From the NCBI RefSeq assembly GCF_051106095.1, contig NC_135789.1, forward strand, positions 22,067,764 to 22,131,763: a stretch of DNA of 64,000 bases, written 5' to 3'. This DNA comes from Pogona vitticeps. Its lineage: Eukaryota; Chordata; Lepidosauria; Squamata; Agamidae. A program made the translations under genes and the position numbers. Shown here piece by piece: positions 27,255 to 41,345 of this stretch (position 1 is its first letter; each line of letters begins with the position of its first letter). The notes below the pieces were generated by a model. The model saw only the letters and a list, made by a program, of their open reading frames with translations. It did no database searches and had not been told where the DNA came from.

Positions 27255-29986
27255 CATGCCAATTTCTTTGACTCTTTGCTTACCTCCAGGCCACAACCCA
27301 ATAACTAATAAACAACGTGTTCCCACCCCACCCTACTGCCTAAGAAGGCTTCCATGGAATGAGAAAATTCAAAACCAGGTTCTACTTCTACTTGATTCTC
27401 CTAATATGCTCGCCTTAAGAGATTCTGTTTCCGATACTTTAAACCCCTTGGATACCTTTAATAAAATTACAGCAGCAATTAAGCCTCTCCTTGTCTCCTC
27501 TAAACCCCCTAAATATGACTCTTCTTCAGCAGGCGGCTGGTTTGACAAAGACTGTCTAATCCAGAAGCGCGTACTTTTAACAGCCCTCAGAAGACTCCGC
27601 AAGTGGGGTTCTACTGCTAACTATTATGCCTTCACTCGATTGAGGAGGGACTACAAAATCCTGCTCAGAAGGAAGAAAGACGAACACACTAAAAAGTCAT
27701 GGCAGGCCTTATCCTCGGCCGCCTTACACAAGGAACCTGCCAAATTCTGGGCCTTGGTCAACAGAGGTATGAAGTCTTCATTTGAGCCCTTGGACCATCA
27801 GATTTCTTCTTCCCAATGGCACCAGCACTTTTCCGCCATCTACCGGGAAAAGGATGATACCAACTCGCTCACTCACTTACTCGAGCTGAATGTCCCCTCA
27901 CTTCACCTGCTACCTGAATGGGACCCAGTTTCTAAGGAAGAACTAAATGAACTTATTACCGCCATTGCTAACAACAAAGCCCCTGGACCTGACATGCTGC
28001 CAGGTGAACTCTTCAAATGTAACCCAGACTGGTGGTCTAATGTTTTATCCAAAGTGTTCTCCTTCATTAACCACTCAGGTGAATTTCCCCCGGTGTGGTT
28101 AGACAGTATTGTCTCCCCCATTCACAAAAAAGGATCCAAATTGGACCCAAAAAAACTACCGTCCCATAAGTCTTCTTTGTGTGGTTTCCAAACTATACAC
28201 GAAGTTCCTGCTCCTTAAGCTGGAGAAATGGGCATCAGAGAATTCTATTATCGCTAAAGAACAGGCTGGCTTTCAAAAAGGGAAATCAACGCTGGATCAT
28301 TCCTTTGTTATCCACCATTTGGTCCGTAAATACACCCAGGCGGGGAGGAAAAAATTGTACGCTGCCTTTGTCGACCTATCCTCGGCCTTTGATACAATAA
28401 ATAGATCCCGTCTATGGCGGAAACTTGCAGAAACCAATATTGACAAAAGACTCCTCCTTCTTCTTATAAAGCTTCACACAAACACCAATCTCAGAGTTAG
28501 ACTCGGCCCACATGGTATGCTTTCAGAGGAAATTACTACCGAAAAGGGGGTCCGCCAAGGTTGCTTACTGGCTCCGTTTCTTTTCAACTTTTACATAAAC
28601 AACATTGTACCTGAGCTCCAAGGCCTCGATTTCTTTCCGCCGACAATTGGGGACATAAAACTTCCAATATTATTATATGCCGATGACATTGCTCTTTTTT
28701 CACTCACCCCGGTTGGGCTACGCAGACTACTGGCCAAATTAAGTACCTACTGCAGCCATGAAAAACTAACAATAAATCACGCAAAAACCAAAGTGATGAC
28801 CTTTGGGAACCATCGCAGAAAACATACCTGGAGGCTTGGGGACTTCCCAATCGAGCAAGTGTCAGCTTTTCGTTACTTGGGTATTATTTTTGGCCCTCAT
28901 CTTTCCTGGTCAAAACACCTGGACTCAGCAAGGCTCAAAGCCGCCCATGCCATCCAAGCCCTCCTACACTTTACTAGGTCTAAAGGAGGCAACTTGGTTC
29001 CCCCCGCTACTGAAATTTTTGCCAAAAAACTGATTCCCCAAATGACCTTTGGGGCCGAAATCTGGGGATACACAAACATTTTGACCCTAGACGCTGCACA
29101 GAACACCTTCATTCGTTCCATCTTGTGTGTCCCGCGGAGTACTCCAGCCTCCTTACTTAGGGCAGAAGTAGGCCTTATCTCTGTAGCTGCCACCTGCCAT
29201 TTAGCACTAGTCCGGTACTGGCATAAACTGTCCCAAATGAATGATACCAGTTTACCTAAGATCTGCTTCAGAGAACAACTGGCCAACCCCTCTCTTAAAT
29301 CCTGGGTGAGTGCTGTGAAACAAATAACTGACTCCTATGGCATCGACTTAGATTCTTTAACCGCTCTTCCGCTCAAATGTGTGAAAGCTAGTCTCAAGGA
29401 CACAATTCGCCTTTTTCATATCAGAAGTGACCTCTGCACCATCTCTAGCTCGCCTTATTCCTCTTCACTCCCACTCTATAAGTCAACCTTTGTCATGGAA
29501 AATTATTTGACCTGGATAACTACATTCGCCCTTCGCAAGGCCTTCACCGCTCTACGTTTTCAATGTATGCCTTCAAGAGTGTTAGAGGGCAGACACGAGA
29601 ATCTGCCCTATCATCTAAGAACTTGTCCTTGCCACCTTGGAGAAGTCGATGACATCACTCACTACCTTTTGAGATGTCCACATTACCACTCCCCTAGATC
29701 AAGGTTTTTGGCAAGTTCCCTGACTTCCATCCAAGACAGACCTAATCTCGCCCAGGTCTGTTGGCTCCTGGCTGACATCAACGCCAATACCACCTTAAAC
29801 GTGGCAAACTTTGCCTTGGCTGCAATTAACATCTGAGCTCGCTTGTTTCCTGTACATTTGTCTTTTTGATTCCTATTTACGTCTTATTGTATTTGCTTTT
29901 TAATTAATTATCTCACCTGCTGCTTTTATTTTATTTTAACGTATTTTAATGACTTATAGTTGATAAATAAACTCTGCTCTCTCTCT
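27255..29986 (+). mobile_element. Young non-LTR retrotransposon (I/Vingi-like), 2.7 kb, 5'-truncated
   Basis: The insertion is flanked by a perfect 10-bp duplication CCCTCCACCA (27245-27254 and 29987-29996), while the left arm has one copy, the empty site. It encodes the region before the reverse transcriptase (ANNKAPGPDMLPGELF), then KNYRPISLLCVVSKL, FVDLSSAFDTINRS, KGVRQGCLLAPFLFN, the YADDI catalytic box and a C-terminal CxC...HxxxxC motif, ending at a stop at 29836. The only coding lesion I see is one extra A in the A-run near 28147-28153, shifting frame between LDPKK and NYRPIS. The endonuclease part is absent. Vingi, known from lizards, is a guess for the clade. Confidence 0.85.
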
Positions 29987-30297
29987 CCCTCCACCAGGAA
30001 AGTTTGGGGAGTGGGGCATAGTGGTTTGTGCAGATCTTTCCCTTGTGTCCAGAATCTTAACAGGATAGAATGGAAATTTTCCTCCCTGCTTCCTGGACCC
30101 TGTGCAGTGCAAGAGCACACCAACATTTATTAACTGCAGCATCATTTCTGCTTACTCCTATTCCACCGGAATGCATGGTTTTGTGCACAGATTAGCTCTC
30201 TTCCAGGGAAAAATGAAAGGCCCGGCTAGGGAAAGGCGCAATGATAGTCAAGGAGCCCAGTGGCTAAAATGAGGATCGACCAATGGCCATGCACATA

Positions 30298-30522
30298 CAA
30301 TAGGACCCTCTTATCTGCGGGATCAGTATCCGTTGATTCATTTACCCCTGGTCTGAAAATATTAAAAGAAAAATCCTAGAATTTTTTCTAAAGATGAAGC
30401 TATCAGAACTGGCTGCTTAGAGCGAGCCAAAAACCATGCCATGGATGGCGTTCACCGTTAAAATAGCATTTGTTATAATTCCCGTTTTTCAGCATCCCCT
30501 GTGGATACAGGGGGTCCTACTG
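30298..30522. mobile_element. Tigger-derived MITE
   Basis: It opens with CAATAGGACCCTCTTATC after TA and closes with ACAGGGGGTCCTACTG, the same termini as the full-length Tigger element at 22925-25206. The length is about 225 bp with no coding sequence. Confidence 0.75.
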
Positions 30523-31290
30523 ACTTGGATTAAGAACCTTGCTGCCTGCAGGGAAAGCAGTTGCCCATCAAAGCATCCAGCTTAATCCATGGCCTCAACA
30601 TGGACCGCAAACAGCAGTTTCCCAGCCCAGACAGCAGAATTAGCAAACTCCTCATTGTTAATATCAATGTTATTCAACATTGACTGTGGCTACCCCAGGC
30701 CTCCAGGTGTTCAGCCTCTTAAGCGACATGATTTCCTGGTCCCTCACTGCAGAAATCAGGGCGCGTCTGCCTGTCCCTCACCAGGGCGTACCAGCTTACC
30801 TCAAGGTGATCATGGGTTGCTTGTGCTTTGCGTTGGCCTACAACCAGAGGCAGCCATATAGGGTGGAGTTAGGAGAAACCTCAGGAACCGCAAGCTTCCA
30901 GCTCTCTCTGTCTGGTAATGTATAGAAGAAAACTTTACTGTGCTAAGTTTCAGCATCAAGAGGATCAGAAGAAGAGGCGTCTTACGAGCAGCTCCAAAGT
31001 AGTGCCCGAGTCCTAGCTGAGCCTTTGATGGAAAAAGGTGTTTCTACTCCCTCCTCTCATCTGGACGGCCTCTGCTCTTTGGAAAGGGAATACATAAACA
31101 AACCACCATTGTACCGGCAAAGAAATGCTGCTCTTGAACCCTAACAGTGACCATCTCATTGCACTTGAGCCCTTGGGTGCAACATTTTAAAATAACCAGG
31201 GCAAGGTAGCTAAGTTGTTGGGATGATGCATAAGTGGGGAGAGGAGGTGGATGTCACATCACAGGGCATCAAGTGAGTAGGGAAAATTTA
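30523..31290. other. Intergenic between palindrome and LRWD1 3' end, nothing recognised
   Basis: I find no exon, RNA gene or clear repeat. Two overlapping open frames of 80-90 codons at 30589-30925 show no similarity to known proteins and no promoter or splice context. Confidence 0.45.
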
Positions 31291-31295
31291 AGAGG

Positions 31296-31440
31296 TAAAA
31301 CTGCAATATAGCTCTGTGGCTGCGGCATCGGTTGGGAGTTCAAATTCCCCCATGGTGCCTCCTTGGCAGAGGCTGGACCAGATGATCCACAGGGGGTCCC
31401 TTCCACTTCTGCAGTTCTACGATGATGATGGTGATATTGG
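31296..31440 (+). mobile_element. tRNA-derived SINE
   Basis: The element has an A-box-like 'tagctctgtggctg' and a B-box-like 'gggagttcaaattccccc', then 'gaccagatgatccacaggg' and 'cttctgcagttctacgatga' tail blocks. A sister copy lies at 58172-58310. This pattern is a tRNA-derived SINE, not a functional tRNA. Confidence 0.65.
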
Positions 31441-31539
31441 ACCATTCCCAATAAGCCTCCCGGCTAAGCCAGGATAAAAGTCTAGGGACAAGTTCTCTTT
31501 ATTTCCTTTCCCATTTTATTTTAAAAGAGCTGCTTCCCG

Positions 31540-31823
31540 TTACCTCGTATCAAGTTTTATTAAATACTGTCCTTCTATAAAACAAATACACTTAATACAC
31601 CAATAAATCAAATTCACAGTTAAGAGATGTGGGCATTGGCGGCAACAACACGTGGTTCTAGCCAATGCCTTTGGTTGATTTTCTTGCATTGATACATGTG
31701 GAACTTAAAATTCACCCACCCACCCATCCCTGGTTATTCTCCGAACGGTCACAAATACTGCACTACTGAAACGTGGATGAGACAAAAGTGGCTCCTATTT
31801 CTTGGGGCGAAAAGCCAGCACAG
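31540..31823 (-). terminator. LRWD1: LRWD1 3' UTR and poly(A) signal
   Basis: On the minus strand an AATAAA hexamer at 31556-31561 lies about 265 bp past the LRWD1 stop (TAG, 31824-31826), and cleavage would fall near 31540. It is the first canonical signal downstream of the stop, so this is the likely 3' end. Confidence 0.6.
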
Positions 31824-34800
31824 CTAGGTTTTCTTCCATATTGCGGCAATGTTTACATCAGTCAGGGCAACCAGGTACGTGAACGTGGGGTCCGTGACCA
31901 CGTTGTTTACCAAGACATCTGTCAGCAGCTCACCGTTCGCCTTCAGTTCGGGCCACTTCAGTACCTAAGTGAAAAAGGCGAGTGCGGGAAGCATTAATTA
32001 GAGGATCTCTAACCAGGCTCGTCTTACTTCATATAATGCTGCCAAGTAGAACATTGTTGCTCACTGGGCCCAGATAAAATGGGGATTTAGTGGGGCCTTA
32101 ACTGAAGGTCCTGGGCAGGTTGAGAAAATTAAATTGAGGGGAGAGAGGAGAGCACTTTTCAAAGACTTGAAAGGTAGACCTACAGAGGAGGAGCAGGATC
32201 TGTTCCCCATCATCCCAGATGGCAGGACACGAAACAAGGGGCTCAAGCTGCAGGAAGCCAGATGGAGGCTGAATGCCAGGAAAAACTTCCTGACTGTTAG
32301 AGCAGTACGACAGTGGAACCCATGACTTCGGGAGGTGTTGAGGGCTCCTACACCGACGTGTGGAAGAGAAAATCGGACCACCCTCTGTTGATTTGGATTC
32401 CTGCCTTGATGTATAAGTTGAAAATAAATAAATATGTCCCTTCTATGTGTCTGAGCAGAATCAGTGGCTTCCTTCCTACCACTGTTTTCACTCAACACAG
32501 CAAAGCTGGGTCTTAGAACGCTTCGTGAATTTGATGGGTTCTAGTCCAGGGAAGTTACAATCACGACAAATGTTCATCTTAAAAAAAAAACAAAACAATG
32601 ATAAGGTTGTTCTGTTGTTTGTTTTGGAATTTAAACACCCAAAGAGCCAAAAGTCACCAGCTGAGGACTAGCAGAGGTTTGTAACTGTAGCTTTAAGTGG
32701 CCTGGTAATTTAGCAAAAGACAAGCATGAACAGAGACCTAGAACAGACCACAGAAAGACACGGAAAGACCTGCATACCTGCGAAGGCCCTATTCTTTTGG
32801 TCGAAGAATCTTCCTTGGCTGCGCTCAGAGCAGATAAGTGGTTGCTAAGGTCATACATCCAGACGCTTCCCTTTTCATCGCCACAGAACACATACTCTTC
32901 TGCTGCAGGAGTAAAGCAAAAACAGAACAACAAAATCATGCTTTTAAGCGTGGTCTTCTCTCTCAAAGAATCTGAGATCTCAGTGGACGCTCCCTTCCAA
33001 GACTGCAGGTAGACACCAGAACTCATTTAAACGAACAAGCAAACAAACCTCACTGCCTTCCTGTGTTAGAAGCAAAGAAAGATCCTTTTATTGAGGCAAG
33101 ATTTTCTTTTCTCCTTTTATATACTGTGATTCTCAAAGGAAGACGCTGCTGAACGCTTAGCTTTAATTTACAGTAGGACCTCCCTATCCACGAGATTGGT
33201 ATCTGCGGATTCGCTTAATCCTCTGCCTGAAAATACTGAATAAAAAATCCCAGAAATACATATCTATATGCATGTACAGAGTGTATTTACTACAATGTGA
33301 TGTGTAGCGTTTGATACTTCCAAGTTTTGGGGCATCTGTAGAGGGGCTTGGAACCAATTCCACAGGCATACTGCACTTCTGTAACCTTAGGGCACTTTTT
33401 ACTTCTTTTCCACCTTAGGAGCATTCTCTATTGAACCAGGTTTTATTATGTTGTAACATTAAAAGGGGGGGAGGGAGGCAACAAAATCTTGTGGCACCTT
33501 AAACTAACAGATTTGTTTTGAGATGAGGCTTTGTGGATCAAAATCCACTTCCTGAAACATATATGTTATCCTTTGTCTCCTCCCCTTCTTTTTTCCCACT
33601 TTAATTTTATCAACCTGGTGAAACAGACCAATGCAGCTACCTCTTGTAAACTGTTCCCACTAGCTTGCCTATTTTCATCCGACATCCTTAACTGTAAAAG
33701 GTCTCAGTGCTTCAATTAGAAGATCATTGTATAAAACCACAGCCATGTGGATGTCTTGAGTGGCAAGAATTTCTTCCTTCAGTCTGAGAAATGGTTCACT
33801 ATTTAGAACTCATGTTGGAATATATAAGGTTCTTTCCATATAATATTAACTGTAACTTTCACACAGAAAAGGACCTTCTGCCGGACAAAATAATTTTGCA
33901 GTTGTGACCCCACCATCAAATGTACTTTCCAGGAAAGCTGGTGATAGTAATACAAATACAATAAAATTTGTACCCTTTAGTTAGAAGTAAATAAATTTCT
34001 CTACACTAACCAGCTTACCATATTTAATATTATTAATTCAGATTTGTTGGTCAGTTAGCAAATAAAATATTCCCCAGGTTTGTTTAAAAAGGCATCTTTT
34101 GCTCATAGTACGACCCCCATATCTGTTCCAAGGCCCATTCGCATGGCTGCTGAAGAACGCAATTATAGTGAACACTGTTTTATTAGTGGCCAGGTCTGGT
34201 AACTTCATCTTTAGAAATATATATTCCTACGATTTTTGTTTTAATATTTTCAGACTGGGGATAAGTGAATCAGCGGATTCTGATCCTGTGGATTCAGGGT
34301 TCCTACTGTGCTACTTCTTGCTGAATTAGAAAGTTATTGTAACAGGGCCCAGTACAATGAAAGAGTCTGCCCTTGTGATTGTAAGGTTGTTAACAGCTCT
34401 CTACATCCAGTATTGGAGGATTCTGTATTTACAGTTGTGTGAAAGACTTTTAAAGTCCAATTTAAAACAAATTATCCAGAAGACGAGATCAGGATAAATT
34501 AATGGTACTACTATCAGGCAAAGATAAATTTACCATATTACAAATGGCTTGGCTTTCTGCTATCGTTACAATGTTTACACTCCTTGCTACAAACAAAGTT
34601 GATGGTTAAAGATTAACTGCTCTGCTCAAGATCACTTGAAACAGTACTATTTAATTATTGCTAAGTTGACAGTAGCTGAAATTTTCTTACTGAGTTACAT
34701 GGGTGTAACATAAATGACATAACTTTTGGACATGAACTACCCAGCCTCAAGAAGACCTGGATCGTCCGTTTTTGGACTCTTCTCTGAAATTTTGTGTACC

Positions 34801-37800
34801 ACCCATACAGGAGACGGGCTTAGAACCCCCCCCCCCAAAAGTGGATTTCATCCACAAAAGCTTGCTATTTGTTTAATATGAAGTTGTGTGTGTATGCAAA
34901 TGACAATATTGTAGTGATTTCTTACCTTGGGGCAATTTACCTCCAAAATATTGTGCCATTTCATAGCTATGCAAGAGGGTCTCTGCTGGTATGTTGCTAT
35001 CATCAAGGCTTTATGGTTAAATAGTCTACAAAGGTACAGAATATTTTAACCTTTCATTGAAATTGTATTGGTTTTATTTAAAAAAATGTATTGATGGTTT
35101 AACAATGTTTGTTATAGCTTGTTTTGCAAAGCGATACAACTGACTGGTTTCAGCTCAACAATCTTTGGGATGCAGGTGAAGGATCTGGTAAGGCCGGCAC
35201 CAAGCTTTCTGTCAAAGCAGGTGCCCGCTCTTCTAGCGCTATTCATGAAGGTCCACCATGACTTTGTGACCCTATCACTTCCCCCAGACAGGCTTAACCA
35301 ATGCTCTAGAACAGTGGTTACTCGGGTGTTTTTGAACTGCAACTCCCAGAAACCCCAGCCAGCACAGCTGGTGGTGAAGGCTTCTGGGAGTTGCAGTCCA
35401 AGAACACCTGAGTAACCCAAGGTTAAGAACCACTGCTGTAGAAGCTTTGGGAATGCCGGCTAGGCAGCTACCATGTTAACAGTGGCCCAAATGGAAGGTC
35501 TATATCGACAAGGCATGACTGGTGTTACATTTTGAGGAAAGACTGAAAGAACTGGGCATGTTTAACCTTGAGAACATAAGGCCTGAAGGGAGATAGAATA
35601 GCATTTTTCAAATCCTTTAAAGGCAGTTATATTGAGGAGGGACAGGATCCGTTCTCCATCATCCCCGAGTGCAGGACACGTAAGAATGGGCTCAAGCTAC
35701 CGGAAGCCAGACTTAGGCTGCAAGTCAGGAAAAACTTCTTCATTGTTAGAGCAGCACAACAATGGAATCAATGACCTCGGGAGGTGGTGAGCACTCCAAC
35801 AATGGAGCCATTCAAGAGAAAACTGGACACCCGTCTGTCAGATCTGCTTTGGCTTGAGCAAGGGGTTGGACTCGATGGCCTTCTACGCACCTTCCAACTT
35901 CATGATGCTAAGATTCTATGATTTTATCGCGCAATCATCAAAAAAGGACTGGACACCCTTGAGGAAGCCCATTTGAGAGAAGAAGGTGACCAAGCAGCAG
36001 CTCTCAGGGGAGCTAAGTGAATTCTGGAACAGAGGCCCGCACCCCTCCGGCCCGGTGGTGGCGTGGGTCAGCACTTACTTGGGCATGTGCTGAGGGTGAG
36101 GTAAGGCAGATCTGTTGAGGACCACTCCAGTTCAGCCAGAATGACGGCCTGCACCGTCCTCCGCCCACCCTTCCCTTGTTTGAACGAGCGACTCCAGCTC
36201 CAGAGGTTGATAGAGGCCGTCTTCGAACTCTTGGTGACTGAGGAGGGAAGAAAACAAACAGGCCCTGATAGGTGGTGTGACTTCAGATCAACACTCCTCT
36301 CATGAAAGTGATAGGACAAAGACAACAACAGCAGCAGCGCACCCGTGGAATCAAACTTCCTGGTCATATAACAAAGGCAACCCTGTCTTCACTTCAAGAG
36401 AGGCTGCTAATGCTCTGCCTGACTCAACCGCACCTGCAGGTCCACAGCCTAATCCTGGACACGTCTACTCGGAAACCGGTTCCACTTACTTCATGTATAC
36501 AAGATCGTAGCCTTAAATGCCCTAAGAGAGATGCATGTCATGTGTGGAAGCACAATAGACTTGTTATTGTATAATAACTGTCAAGATGATACCGGTTCAG
36601 GAGCTTTTACCATATGTGGTGGACGTGGAGAGTAGCGAAACAGTATTGGATAGCAGTACATACTCAGTTACAAAAAATACTGCTTTGTAAGGTTCCACTA
36701 ACCCCAGAATTGTTTTTACTGAGCATTGTACCAGATAATACAGATAAGACAAAGAACTACCTAGTTTTATATTTATACTTTCAGAAGTATTGAAAGACTG
36801 TCGCATGCAAAAGGCAACTGAATGATGGGATTTATTATATAAATGGCTTGAGTCACCAGATAGTGCTTGAATAACATAGAATTAAACTAAGATGTAACTG
36901 TAAGTTGAAACCCGGAGGGCAATCAAATGTTAGAAAGGCGAAAAGTCGACTTGATATTGCATCATAAACAAACAGGTTGGATGACAGTACATTTTGTGTT
37001 CTCCTTCCCCCTCTTTCCCCCCCATATCCTCCTCTATCTTTTGTACTCCTTACCTTATCCCTAGTTTTTAAAAATAAAAAATAAATTTAAAAAAAAGATG
37101 ATGACGCTTCAGGCGTATTTAGGGGCCTGAGAATAAAAACGTGCCACTTTTCATGGAAGAGTTTTGGAAAGAAACCTGAAATAATGAAACAGGGAAAGAG
37201 TAAGGGCTGTGCCTAGAAAGTCAAGTTCTTTGCCTCTTCCTTTAATGAATGTTAACACAAAGGAATCTTGGTGTCCTCTTCCTGCTCATTTGCTTGGAAG
37301 ACCCTTTTCTGTGCCCTTGTGAAAAGCGGCGACCAACACTCTCCTCAAAAGGAAAATCTGCGCTAGTAAAAACTTTTGATACTAACGGCACTTGTGACCT
37401 CTCAAGTCAGGTCCACCCTGTTCAGCGGTGAGGTGGTGGTAAAGTCCCACAGAAAGTGCTCCGATGTACAACTGCATTTTAAAAAAACTGTACCAAACAC
37501 ACAGACAAGCACAACAAGCAGAAGGCTGGCTCATAATCTTAGTGCCAGTTTTTTATCTGTATGGCATAATTTAATTTTGTTTTTTACAAGTACAGTATCC
37601 TCCATTAATGAGGATACTGTCCACTGGCTATCAGAAGCAGTTCAGTTTATTCTACCACTTTAGCGCTATATCACTTCATTCTGTGGCAGGTAAAGACTAG
37701 ACTGAAATCTTTCTCTCAGACTCAATTGTTAAGGTTCTCCTCCAGGTACATTTCAATTTTAAGCGGAGGGCAAATGGGTAAAGATTCTTTGAAGTGATAC

Positions 37801-40800
37801 CACCCCCCTTCCCAGGCAGGTTCGGCCGAGACAAACTCTTCCCATTTAGATAAGTGATTCATTTTCCAATAAAAAATTCTTTGAGGTACTTACTGGGCAT
37901 CTGGACCAACCAGTTTTAATGTTTTTTGAAAAACTGTTTGATAACTTTCTAGTTCTTATGGCCCTAGAGGTAGACCTGTTTAGCTGGAACAAGGTAAAAA
38001 TAAAATAAAAAATTCTGAGACAATAATATAGTGGTTTGTCAGGATGTCCAGAGGCCATGGGCATGGGATTCCCTGGCTTTTTGATGGATTTACAAAACTG
38101 ACAGACTGCAGAATTCATTTTTTTTGTGTGTAGAATTCATTCTTCATTTTAAAAAAAACCCTCTTATATGAAATATATAAAAATAAACAAAATGTCAGGA
38201 GTTTGCATGAGACTCTGGGTCAGAGGGGAGTTTGGGTCTGACATGCTAATAGCAGAAAGAAAGAATCATTTACTCTGGCTTAACATAGCTCAGCGGCTAC
38301 GGGTTCAAACCAAAGAGTCCATTCAGATCGCCTGGAGTATGTGTGGCTAATGGGTTTATGTGCCCTGCCACCTCCATAGCTTTGGGTGACCTGCACAGAG
38401 ATCCCAGAGGGCCACCAGAATTTGGAAACCATTTCTGAGTATTTTCTTGAGAGGGGATCCCTATTAGTCAGAACTGACTTGATGTGACATAATTAATTAA
38501 TCAATATATGTTTCAACGGATTTTTGGTATCATCTGGCAGTCCCAAATAGAGTAGTCCTAGAACGTGCTGGAATTTTTAGCATGTATACATTACTGAAAT
38601 AGCAACATCTACATTGGCTTGGGCATGTTGTAAGAATGGCTGATGGTCGGATTCCAAAGGATCTCCTGTATGGAGAATTAGTACAGGGAAAGCACCCCAG
38701 AGGGAGACCACAGCTGCGATACAAGGACATCTGCAAGCGGGGTCTGAAGGCCTTGGAAATGGATCTCAACAGATGGGAAACCCTGACATCTGAGTGTTCA
38801 GCCTGGAGGCAGGCGGTGCATCAGGGGCTCTCCTAATTTGAAGAGAGACTTGTCCAGCAGGCCGAGGCAAAGTGGCAGTCACAAAAGCAGCAAAATCAGG
38901 GAGCTGGACAGGGGACAGACTGCATTTGTCTTCAGGGTGGAAGGGATGGTCACTCTTGAATCGGCCTTCTCAGCCACACTAGATGCTGTTCCAAGTCCTC
39001 CATGCAGAGCACAATACCCTTGTCTCTCAAGACTGAAGGAGGCCTAATCTAATATGTTTCAAGGATCTCCTGATAAGCAAGCTTCTTACCCACAATGTCT
39101 TCATTCAGAAAAGCCAGGCCATCAACTCGGTGGTTAGAGGTCTCATTCTTTTCATCATTTGGGAACTGAAACTCCACTTCAAAAGGTCTGCAACATTAGA
39201 AATGGGGATTTGAGCACACAGAACGAGCAAGCCATCTTTTGCCTGTACGCAAAAGCCATCAAACGTTTGTTTTCTTCCCAGACTGAATTTTCAGGGGGGT
39301 TTGCCCCCACCCCAAAGAAAGAACATCTAGTGAACAAGACTGCAGTGATTACAAAAGGAACGGCAGGAGATGTAGAACACTAGGTTAGAGTTAGGGATGG
39401 AAACGAAGTGTCCCTCCCTGGCCATTTATTTTGACGGTACCTCACAGCTAATCTATTTGGGTCTTGGGAACAAGCAACCTGTGGGCCCAAAGGGGCCAAA
39501 CGCAAGTCGCAACACGCTTTAAAAACCACATGGACACTGTTTTAGGGGGAAAGTGTCTCTGGCTCAGAAAAAAATCAAATTACAAATATTTATAAAAATA
39601 CAAAAGACAAATCCAGAGCATGATTTCCCTTGCTACACAAGAGAAGGACATAACAGGTCAAAATGTTTTTACAAACAGCTGAAAAGGCCCTTGAAAAGTA
39701 ATGGTTTAAAGTAACTAGAAAATGTTGCACCTGGAAAAATTCCTTTCTCATTATATGTTACTTTATTTACCGTATATCAAGTTCTGATGATATTGGTTGA
39801 TAATCCCACAGTAACTAGCTACATTTGCTGTGACTTGGGACGGGTGACTTTCCTAGCTTTGGTTTGGCCAAAACCTGGACTTCTGTGATCAGTTGCTAAA
39901 AGGAACTAAGAGGGTCCTCATACCAACAGACATATTCCCTAGGGTTTCCCTACACAAAGAACAAGGAAGATTACCAATCCTAGGGGAAGCTGCGGGAGCC
40001 AGCAAAAGTGCACCGTAATAACCCGGATTCATATACAGTGGTGCCCCGCTTGACGACGATAATCCGCTCCAGCAAAATCGCTGTAGAGCAAAATCGTTGT
40101 CAAGCGAAATAAAAAAAAATGCATTGAAATGCATTGAAAACCAGTCAATGCGTTCCAATGGGGGAAATACCTCACTGTCCAGCGAAGATCTTCCATAGGA
40201 TGACCATTTTCCGGTGCCTGTATAGTGAAGAATCCGTCCTGAACACAGCGGAGAGACATTTTGCACAGTGGGGAGCCATTTTGAAAACCCGACGATCAGC
40301 TGTTTTTTATCATCATTAAGCGAAAAATCGGTTCCCGAAGCAGGGAACTGATCGTCATCAAAGGAAAGTCGCCCATAGAATCATCGTTTTGCAATCGCAA
40401 TAGCGATCACAAAAACATCGTCAAGCAATTTTGTCGTATAACAAGGTAATCGTCAAGCGGGGTACCACTGTATTATGAAATAATTAAATGCTGTTTCCAT
40501 TACAAAGACTTTGAAGAAACTAAGGAAGTCAACAGACATGCCAAAGCGCTCTTAGCAGGCAAGGAAGCTACCAAGGAGGTTCAACCGCTAGACTGGATAC
40601 AGTCTTTGCAAACCAGGTTGATAAATTAGCTCAATAAATTGGAATAAGCTGCATTTGTGTGGATTAATTACCTCTCCTGTATTGGGCAAGGCTAGGTGGG
40701 AGCAGCTCACCTGTTTTTCTGCTGCTTATCATCCAGTCTAATATCCCAGGCAAAGCAGCCTTGCTCACAGCCAGCGACCAGGTATCGATCCGGGCACGAG

Positions 40801-41314
40801 GGCACAAGAGCAATTCGGAGAGGCGTAGCAATGGTCTCCAGCACCAACAGCTGTCTGGCAAATGAAGGATGATGTCAATTCCCACCTTCCCCTGACTTTT
40901 CAGCTCCTGGCAAACTGGAAGTGTATACATGTCTCCCGCCTTACCTTTCTTTGAAATTATAGTCACAGTCTGGAACACCAATGTCCCACACGCATATTTT
41001 CTTGTCGTAGGATGCAGCTGTAAGTGGGCGGAAGGGAGAGAGAATTCATGTGAATTCACAGCTAAAATGAAATGGTACAAAAACATACTAAAAGGCCTCC
41101 CAATTATAGAACGGTTAAAGCTGACTAACATCTAGCTAACCTCTCTGTTTCCCCTTTTACCTAACCTTTCCCTCCTCATCCACTTTGAAAAAGCAGCAAC
41201 AACTCTGGCACTGGCCAATCAGCACTGTGCAGTAGCATCACATATTCACACGTTGCTGACAAATGGTAACTCAGACCTGGGTGGGACTTGAACATACTAT
41301 GGGAGGCTTCAAGC

Positions 41315-41345
<31 letters not shown>

